From the NCBI GenBank assembly GCA_946902875.1, contig OX336345.1, positions 20,553,395 to 20,617,394 of the forward strand: 64,000 nt of DNA. The letters run 5' to 3'. The DNA is from Nematopogon swammerdamellus. Taxonomy: Eukaryota; Arthropoda; Insecta; Lepidoptera; Adelidae. Under the pieces are notes generated by a model. That model made no database searches. It was not told where the DNA came from and was given only the letters and a program-made list of their open reading frames with translations. Made by a program: the position numbers and the translations under genes. Shown in pieces: positions 56,625 through 64,000 of the stretch (within the stretch, counting starts at the first letter, position 1; every line of letters begins with the position of its first letter).

Positions 56625-56800
56625 ATTAAATACCCGACACAAAAGGAGGGGTGTTATAAGTTTGAAGCCTCAGTCTGCATGTGTGTCTGTGGTATCGTAG
56701 TTAGAAAACGGGTAAGCTGATTTGAATGCGGTTTTTGATTAGAAAGCTGGTTTAGCTGGGATGGTTCTTAGCTATGCTTGATGAAGATCAGATCAGCCGA
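56625..56800 (+). mobile_element. Family D fragment
   Basis: CCCGACACAAAAGGAGGGGT, GTTATAAGTTTGAAG, AAAGCTGGTTTAGCTGGGAT, GGTTCTTAGCTATGC. Confidence 0.65.
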
Positions 56801-56894
56801 TTGGAGGATCATCGACACTATTGCTAATTGTTGAATGTATCTCTTCTGTAAAATGGAAATTCATTTCACTTGCACTAGTCTTTTTTAAGTAATT

Positions 56895-57000
56895 TTTTTT
56901 ATTCAAAGCGATACATATGGCGCCGAGCCGACATATGGCGCAGAGGTGCACTGACATCACGGATGAAGAAATTGATGTAGCAGTTTCCATAAAAAAAAGG
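56895..57000. mobile_element. LINE tail / SINE A tail chimera
   Basis: CATATGGCGCCGAGCC (LINE tail, minus) is followed by TGACATCACGGATG and AGTTTCCATAAAAAAAA (SINE A tail, plus). Confidence 0.5.
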
Positions 57001-57479
57001 AAGCGTTTTTGAAATATTTTCATTCCAAAATGGCATATATAGGCGTATTAATGAGTACCAATACACAGGTAAGGTACCATACTGCAATCTCGAAGGGAGA
57101 TTTTTCAATATTAATTTAATTTTTTTAGTACATTGCTGTTTACATACGATCTTACAGAACTAGGACTAGCTAACCAGTATCCGCCCCTTAATTTCACACA
57201 GGAAGCCCCTTAGTTAGATAGAGGGGTAGGTAGAAACGACGGAAGGAGTGCGCCCCAGGGTCTTTCTAGGGCCGGCCGTTTGCGGTAACTCTTCCTCGGG
57301 AAATATTTACTTGCGGTTGTACCGGTTTATTAACCCTCAGGTAATTTTAACGAGGGATAGAGAACAGAGCAAACGTAAGTTGCATGGAACTACAATGAGC
57401 GAAATATATTTTCTTTAGTTTTAACATTTTAAAGTTTTTAATCAAAATATCGCGATTTTTATAGCCTTGAGCATATTAT
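57001..57479. other. Unassigned sequence
   Basis: No repeat or gene recognised. Confidence 0.35.
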
Positions 57480-57800
57480 GTTCACATGATAAAAATTAAA
57501 TGAAATTAAAATATACTTTATTGTACACAATTTTATAAAAGGGTCACAAAAGTTTAATGCCTTACGGCATTCTTTACGAACTAACCTTTGGGGTGTGGAA
57601 AACGCATAAGGTCGGACAATGCTCTACTAAAGAATAGACAGTAGTATGATATGTAATATAAATACATAAAGTTATGTATTACATGGACAAAATGTACATA
57701 GACACATACAACCAATATACATCCCTACATATACATAATTCGATTTAAACAATAAGAAAAATAAATATAGTCATATACGTCAAATCTTATATACTAATAT
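57480..57800 (-). mobile_element. LINE 3' tail
   Basis: TTTAATGCCTTACGGCATTC, CTTTGGGGTGTGG and ATACATA-rich flank; minus-strand relative of 30090-30400. Confidence 0.55.
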
Positions 57801-57929
57801 CTATAGTATAATAATCTCTATAGGGCAAACCAGTAGCAGCTTCCAGAAGGTCAACTTTGTGAAACCTGGAGCCAAAAAAGCTGCCCAAAGATAGGACTAA
57901 ACCTTCTTCAATTTTGGGAGAGCAGCAAA

Positions 57930-58380
57930 GGATTGGGTAGTGTTGATGGACACACACGAGAAGCATTACCAAATGCCTTCGGAAATCTGTACCACAGCAT
58001 TAAGACCGGATATACTCATATTATTCTCAAAAGCGACAAAGCATGTAGTACTTGTTGAACTTACAGTTCCATGGGAAAGTAACATACCGAAGGACCACAA
58101 TATAAAATTTAACAAGTACTGCAACTTCGTAGACCGCCTTGTGAGAAACTGATTCAAGACTGATCTGCTCTGAGTGGAAGTCGGAGCAAGAGGACTACCA
58201 GGGAAGTCGCTCTACAGTCTCTTCAAGAATCTAGGGCTGCCAAGATCGACGCTAAGCTCATATATGGAGAGAGCTTCGAAAACGTCACTGGAAGCATCCT
58301 ACAGAATATGGATAGGTAGAGAGAGGGAGGTCGAGAGCGGGACTGGTGGTTCCCCGCGTCCTAGTCAACGCTGACTAGCT
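57930..58380 (+). mobile_element. Retroelement C-terminal fragment, PD-(D/E)XK-like
   Basis: Encodes TALRPDILILFSKATKHVVL, VELTVPWESNIPKDHN, then after a frameshift VEVGARGLPGKSLYSLFKNL. The RPD ... ELTVPWE ... VEVGARG order is known from invertebrate retroelement proteins and looks like a restriction-type nuclease core. The exact clade is not settled. Confidence 0.6.
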
Positions 58381-58420
58381 GACGAGGGCTTGATGCGAGC
58401 CGAAACGTGAAGCATGCGCG
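58381..58420 (+). ncRNA. Hammerhead-like motif after the retroelement fragment
   Basis: CTGACGA, stem GGCT/AGCC, GAAACGTG. The expected GTC triplet is GTG here, which would block cleavage. It supports linkage of this motif with a retroelement 3' end. Confidence 0.35.
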
Positions 58421-58682
58421 GGAAATTTAGAGTGGCCACTCGCTAGTCCCGCCCGACCTCGATTAACACCCTCCTCTACTGCCGATGGGCCCGGATATGT
58501 TCGGTAAATCCATCGCAAGCTTAGTTCCACACCTTCCTACATACTTATATACTTTAAATATGTCAGGCCATGTATAGGTGCATGTCAAGCATTTGTATAA
58601 AAGAAATGCATTTGTTAATTTCATATTTTTTTCGTATTGTACATATTTTTACATATTGTAACTATGTGAAGGATATACATAT

Positions 58683-59003
58683 ATCACACACGCTGAATCC
58701 CGACAATCGGGGTAAGCAGAGTAATCGGTGTTGTGCTGCAAGAACTCTGGTAAATTATAGCACAACACCGAACACCACGTTTCGCAAAGTATTCGAACAA
58801 GATTCAATAGATCAAGCAGCAAGTAAGGCACAAAGACCCACCTGGTGCATGACTCGGTGGAAGTACCGTGCCAAGGTGAGAGATGGCGAGCCTGTCGCCC
58901 TTTAGCGCGGCATCTTGTCCTTATCCCTTAGTCGCCTTTTACGACATGCATGGGGAGAGATGCAGTGGGGCTATTCTTTTTAAGTACCGGCCCGACACGG
59001 TAC
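58683..59003 (-). mobile_element. SINE-like family C, full length
   Basis: Complete minus-strand copy from CCGTGTCGGGCCGGTACTTA to CGGGATTCAGCGTGTGTG with ATAT tail; hairpin intact. Confidence 0.85.
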
Positions 59004-59639
59004 TAATGTGACACGTGTGGACACGGTACGGATGTGAAGGACTGTTCAATTAAGAAAAAAAAAATATATCCACTTGTAATTGAAAATTTTAATTACTAGC
59101 TAAATATAAGATGCGCCGTAACTGTAACCATTCGGCTGCCTCCGCCGCCGCGCCGCCGCGCCGCGCCGGGCGAACGAAACGTCCCGGCCAACGACGACGT
59201 GTTGTGTTGCGACTGTCGCCCTATCAGTTTCAGAGCCCATGCAATATCTGCTCCAAAGTATGGGTCGCGACCCACCACCGGTGGGTCGCGGCCCATACTT
59301 TGGGAAAGGCTGGTTTAGCTCCTTAGAAGAAGTTTGTCGTGTCAAAATGAAATGCCAACTTGTGTCCCTAGAGAAGCGTCATTATACCAGCAGAGGCAAC
59401 AGGCTAGCTCGGGAATAAATTAAAAGCCTTATCGTGGCGCCGCCGTGCGGTGGGATTAAAAACTGCCTTTTTGATAAACGACTGCGCTTGACAACCACTA
59501 AAGAATATTTGTTTTCGTACAAAAATTAATTTATTAAGTTTTCCGCTAAGATGTGGAACAGTGCTCACTGATGCATGCTTAGCAAATTTAAATGTTTTTC
59601 TTATGTTATTATTTTGACGTGGAATTAAGTATGTTTGTA
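59004..59639. other. Unassigned with hAT-like hairpin
   Basis: 59255-59307: CAAAGTATGGGTCGCGACCC / GGGTCGCGGCCCATACTTTG, the style of hAT inner repeats. 59140-59200 is GC-rich (GCCGCCGCGCC). Confidence 0.45.
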
Positions 59640-60055
59640 GGTCCCTGGTCGGCGCGGCCTTGGATCGGACTCTCGATCGCAGGATCCGAGGTTCACTATC
59701 ACCAACTATTAACAAACAGTTTGTACGAAGATACTGGTTTTCAAATATACATACCACGCGCTTTATCCCGACGGTCGTCGGGGTAAGCTGAGTAATCGGT
59801 GTTTTGCTGCAAATACTCTTGTAAATTACAGCACAACATCGACCACCGCGTTTATCAAAATATTAGGACAAGATAACTATTTAAAGCAGCAAGTAAGGCA
59901 CGAAGACCCACTAGCTGCATTTCTCGGTGAAAGGATCGCGCCAAGGTGAGAGGTGACCAGCCTGTCTCCCATTAGCGTGATATCTTGTACTTTATCCCTT
60001 AGTCGCCTTTTAGGACATGCACGGGGAGAGATGCGCAGTGGGGCCATACCACAAA
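59640..60055. mobile_element. SINE B head scrap (+) and SINE C (-)
   Basis: 59640-59700 has GGTCGGCGCGGCCTTGGATC and GATCCGAGGTTCAC (second head type). 59755-60055 is a minus-strand C copy. Confidence 0.65.
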
Positions 60056-60084
60056 CAGTAAACAATTATTTTTCTTATATATTG

Positions 60085-60525
60085 TACCGTGTGGGGTCGG
60101 TACTTAAAAAGAATAGCCCCTCTGCATCTCTTCCCGTCGCATGTCGTAAAAGTCGACTAACGGATAAGGAAATTCGTCAGCCTCGGCAGCTCAGTGGTGC
60201 GCTCGGTCAGTACTTGGATGGGTGACCGCCCGACCGTTGGAGGCTGACCGTGGTTCGGATTCCACGTTAAACTGTAGGGCCCTTCCCTTCTTACCTTACT
60301 AGGTGGTAGGGTTTATCCCACCCGGGTTGGTACCACCGCACTGAGCGAATCGTCGGTCGAAACGGCTATGTAAATAGTTCGTGTTTTCCGTCCAGTTCAG
60401 TGTAGCCGGCGCGAAATGAAGGGAAGCACTGACATGGCTCCTAGTTCGCCCGGTGTTATGGGCTGACATCACGGAAGTTGTAGGTGATGTAGCCAACCGT
60501 GTCAGTTTCCATAAAAATAAAATAT
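60085..60525 (+). mobile_element. SINE C head followed by SINE A
   Basis: 60085-60172 is the C head. 60177-60525 is family A with GTCAGCCTCGGCAGCTCAGT, AGTACTTGGATGGGTGACC, GTTGGAGGCTGACC and tail. The 5S A box is deleted here but the closing GTCAGCCTC / GAGGCTGAC pair is exact. Confidence 0.88.
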
Positions 60526-61106
60526 GCATACGATTCCAAGTTTGAAGTTCTGGTAATCAAATAAAAGAGACTTTTAATCTCTCATCGATCAACACTTCTA
60601 CCGACTAGAGACCGAAGGATAGTAAACGAGCATTTCGCTAAGTACCTACTCTACCAACTTTAGGACTCAATAACTTTATTGCCAGCAGAAGCGACCGAGC
60701 CCGCTTTTCGATAACTTACAAAATAATGACAAAACTCTCGGTTGACATTAAAGCCATTTGCTAATTTCTAAAGAAAGCTTTACGGGTGATTAATAACGCT
60801 ATAGTCATTAGGAAGGAAAGGAAAACGGAATATTGAATAATGATTAATAGATTAATTTCATTTGTCATTAATTCGATGGAATTAATTAGATTTGATTAAA
60901 TCCTAAAATTAGACTTTTCATTCAATTCGGTTTGATCGGATGAACCGTGTGGTCGGTCCGTCAAAAACTCGGCCCGGAGTAGCGGCAATACAAAATGAGA
61001 TCCGTCTCGGTCATTCGTCATCCGAGAAAAAACCGGACCATGGACGAAGACTGTGTTATCGTCTAGCGCGAAAGCAGCTTTTCAGATTCCTGGTGAGATT
61101 GTTGGC
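60526..61106. other. AT-rich unassigned sequence
   Basis: No repeat or gene recognised. Confidence 0.35.
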
Positions 61107-61994
61107 TAGGGTTGCCATGATTTTCCGGCTCAATGCCGGACGGACGCCAAACGAAACCTCAAAAACATGATGCATATTTAAAATAGTGTTTTTAGGGTTC
61201 CGTATCCGGTACGGAACCCTATTACTAGGCCTACGCCGCCGACCGTCTGTCTGTCTGTCCGAGGGCTGTATCTCTTGAACCGTAATACTTAGGTAGCCCG
61301 TTAAAATTTTCACAGAGTATGTGTTATTTATTACGGCCGATATAACAACAAATAATAAAAATAAGAAAAAGTAAAAAATTCACGAGGAGAAACCAAAACG
61401 TGTATGTGCGCGCGCCATTTACCGAATAGAGCGTGAAGCATTTTAACTAATCATGACATTTAACTAACATGAAGCATTACATAACACGCCATAGACGGTG
61501 TGAGTGGCGCTAACCATGACATGGCGAGTTCGGCTCGCACTTGGCCGGTTTTTTTTAATGGGAAACGCGACATGGCGCACGCCGGAAGCTCAGTTTTACT
61601 TGCTTTACTTATCGACATTATATACGACGAATATTTATGTATAGTATACTAACCATCTACCTATTTCATCAGCGGGTCGTACAGTAGCGAAAATACTCCG
61701 AGCGTAGCCGAGGGCAAAAGTTTGTTGTGAATGAAATTGACGTTGTTGGTAAGTAATCATCCGCCTGCATCCAGGTTTTCCAGAATAAAAATGGGTTGTT
61801 GAGAAAAATGATTAATTAATGGATTTTGTTCACACTTTACTTAAAAAGATAGGTACGTACACACTTACATACATCTGTAGCGTAATATAAAACTTTACAT
61901 CTTGCAAAAATGCCGGACAATACGGACGCAATTCCGGACGGGCCGTCCAAAGGTCGGACAGTCCGGCCCAATTTCGGACGTATGGCAATCCTAT
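61107..61994. mobile_element. DNA element with degraded inverted ends
   Basis: TAGGGTTGCCATGATTTTCC + CCGGAC (61107) and GTCCGGCCCAATTTCGGACG + TATGGCAATCCTA (to 61994) are imperfect inverted ends. A MINE-like copy (61192-61555) and a LINE tail scrap (61562-61592) lie inside. Confidence 0.5.
61192..61555 (-). mobile_element. MINE-like repeat, full length
   Basis: From TTAGGGTTCCGTATCCGGTA to GGCTCGCACTTGGCCGG; contains GCGCGCCATTTACCGAATAG and the CTGTCTGTCTGTCC run. Confidence 0.85.
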
Positions 61995-62580
61995 TGTTGG
62001 CCTTACCTCAAAGATCCCGCATTATTGATACGACCGAAACTCTTAAAACCTCCACAAAGGTCCTTATGCATTCTTAAACACACACCTTTACACTTTGACT
62101 TTGGGAGCATAAAAAGACATTTCAGAAGTTAGGTCAAGCAATAAAGGTAATTTTATTACGAATCTAAAACCTGTAATAAATTTTAACAGTACACATTCGG
62201 AATACTAATAAAATTTGATCGGATATTCAGTAGCCCATAAATATAAAGCGGATACATTAATTTTCCTGGGGGCTAATAATTTTTATTACCTTTTGTATTT
62301 TGAAATGAAAGCGCAAGTTTCAGAATTTGTCCGCGGCTCCACTAGCGCGAACTCGTATTCGGGAAAATAAATATTACCGGTAATAAAAACCGTTCAAGTG
62401 CGAGCTGGACCTCGGACATCGTGCAATGGTTGTTTCGTACCAATGCACTTTGATACTGAACATACTAAACAAAAACTGGCCAAGTGCGAGTCGGGTTCGA
62501 GCACCGAGGTTTTCGGACGACAAAAAAAGTTGAAAAACACGTTATTGTATGGGGACACCCCATAATTTTCAACCTTTTTT
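61995..62580. other. Unassigned with MINE head scraps
   Basis: 62395-62420 and 62465-62515 hold GCCAAGTGCGAGTCGGGTTC-type heads. 62056-62130 is duplicated at 63058-63130. Confidence 0.45.
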
Positions 62581-62584
62581 ATTT

Positions 62585-62695
62585 TTAACCCCCGGGGAAA
62601 AAAGGGTGTGTGTGTGGGTGTGTCTGTCGTGGCATCATAGCTCCCAAACGGATGGACTGATTTGGATGCGGTTTTTTTTCAATCCAATCCAGGTT
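62585..62695 (+). mobile_element. Family D fragment
   Basis: ACCCCCGGGGAAAAAAGGG, GGCATCATAGCTCCCAAACG, GATTTGGATGCGGTTTTTTT. Confidence 0.6.
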
Positions 62696-63254
62696 CAATC
62701 TTCCTTTAAACTTTTGGGCTTAGACACCCGTACCGTTTGCTCATAACAAAAATTATGGTGAATTCAATCTACGGTCGAAGTCAGGGGCTTCCTTCCTCAA
62801 TAGAGACGGGCAGTGGCACGAAAATAAACGTCAGAGCTATTTAGACCTGAAAGAGGTCGGCATCATCAAGCCTCGCTAATTGCAGTGGACTAGTAGATGC
62901 AAACAGAACGGACGGGCAACGAATCCGTAATGAGCTCCAGAGAGTCAATGATAAATTATTGTGTGTCCGTCCGGTGAAAACAAATACAACTCCAGTTGTA
63001 TCGATTTTCGTTTTATTAGACCATCGACATATTTCTATGTATAAAGAGAATAATAATAAGGTCCTCATGCATTCTTAAACACACATCTTCACACATTTAT
63101 TTTCGTAGCAAAAAAATACATTTCCAAGGAACTTTTCGTCCTATCCACCGACGACGCCCGCCGAGACATCATCTCCATCGTCTAAAGGTGATAGTTCTCG
63201 AGAACGGTCATATCACTCTGTACTGGGACCGTACCATTATCTATCACAGACAGG
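62696..63254. other. Unassigned sequence
   Basis: Contains the duplicate of 62056-62130 (ATGCATTCTTAAACACACAT at 63067). No gene recognised. Confidence 0.4.
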
Positions 63255-63600
63255 ACTATTCTCGTGAACATACCTGATATTGTGATAGTTGACAGGGAGG
63301 CGAGGCGCGCAACGATCTTCGATATCGCCGTGTCGCACGATGATGGTAACATCGTCAGTAAGGAAGCAGAGAAGATGTTAAAGTATCTGGATCTGCAGCG
63401 CGAGTTTACGAAAATTTGGCCTATCGACTCGACGATCGTTGTGCCCATAGTCGTATCAGCGCATAGGCTGTTAGCGAAGAGCCTCGACGACCACCTTGAG
63501 AGGCTCTCGCTGAGTTGTTGGGTCAAGGGCCAGATCCAGAAGGCTACTCGATACTGCGCGCATCGCAAGAGTTCTCTCCCTAGGGCCGGACCATCGAACT
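63255..63600 (+). mobile_element. LINE fragment, C-terminal domain
   Basis: Encodes IPDIVIVDREARRATIFDIA, DLQREFTKIWPIDSTIVVPI and AKSLDDHLERLSLSCWVKGQ in one frame; better preserved than the copy at 3735-4190. Confidence 0.75.
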
Positions 63601-63655
63601 GACCGCGCTCAGGGTTGCTTAACAACAGTCGACCGACCGTATCGAGGCTGACAAA
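63598..63655 (-). mobile_element. SINE A head
   Basis: Minus strand: GTCAGCCTCGATACGG, GTTAAGCAACCCTGAGCGCG, GTCAG; the 5S-type A box is kept. Confidence 0.7.
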
Positions 63656-64000
63656 ATAGATTGAGAGGAACTATTACGAAAAGCGATGCGGTCTCAGTTT
63701 TTGAACATCACTTTATCCATAACCTGAACGAACATCGAACTCGCCGAGGCCTATCATTTCCTCCAACGGACGAGTAGTCGTGCATCAGTAGTTTCCGAGA
63801 TATGCCCTCTCAAGCACTTTTCCTTTTTTTTTCCGAAACGGCTAAATCGATTTGAAAAAAAAACAACTATTAAAAAAAGAGCCATTTTTTCTACGAAAAG
63901 AAACAAATTGCAAGTCGATCTGACCAGCAGTGCAGGAGTTATAAGCATTTATTGATTTTCGAAGCCTTTTTTCTAAGGTCGCTATTTATTTATAGAAGGG
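63656..64000. other. Unassigned sequence at window end
   Basis: No repeat or gene recognised. Confidence 0.35.

Overview
This is a eukaryotic window, almost certainly from a moth or butterfly. The reasons are: one intron-containing gene with GT-AG introns; hundreds of degraded retroposons; Lepidoptera-type Helitron 3' ends (GCGAAGCCGCGG...GCTAG); a maT-type mariner fossil; and the very common lepidopteran repeat that starts GGCCAAGTGCGAGTCG and ends GGAACCCTAA. There are no bacterial signals: no operons, no CRISPR array, no Shine-Dalgarno-led ORFs. Clade and family statements about repeats come from recognition by eye; no search was run.

The only host gene I can support is a ten-exon, plus-strand gene from 7306 to 19065. 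Splicing the exons gives an intact 511-residue, 12-membrane-span major facilitator superfamily (MFS) transporter of the insect SV2-like / organic-solute type. All nine introns have GT-AG ends, all phases agree, and exon 7 (15716-15857) becomes visible only when the neighbouring exon phases are used. Its introns hold most kinds of mobile DNA found elsewhere in the window. The end of exon 2 with its splice donor is tandemly repeated four times.

The rest is repeat-dense. Three SINE-like families dominate. Family A has a head made of a tRNA-like box A plus a 5S rRNA-like internal promoter. Family B has tRNA-derived heads (at least two kinds) but shares its central body with A. Family C has no clear pol III boxes, carries a conserved 3' hairpin and ends in ATGT-rich tails. 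Around them lie many 5'-truncated LINE 3' ends (jockey-like), fragments of other retroelements with PD-(D/E)XK-looking C-termini, microsatellite-carrying repeats (called MINE-like here), Helitron-like ends, foldback MITEs, poly-G-bearing MITEs, hammerhead-like motifs in inverted repeats, and five minisatellites.

Layout: 1-7300 nested repeats; 7306-19065 transporter gene; 19066-26470 MITEs, poly-G elements and LINE ends; 26471-26905 pentanucleotide satellite; 26905-34700 SINEs, a palindromic MITE and a VNTR; 34735-36680 and 42264-44195 two large inverted duplications; 44500-48330 repeats; 48335-49649 mariner fossil; 49654-64000 MITEs, SINEs, a minisatellite inside a SINE and retroelement C-terminal fragments. 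No second host gene could be supported. Several ORF-sized stretches (22039-22293 minus, 28551-28898 minus, 45841-46104 plus) have no recognisable product.
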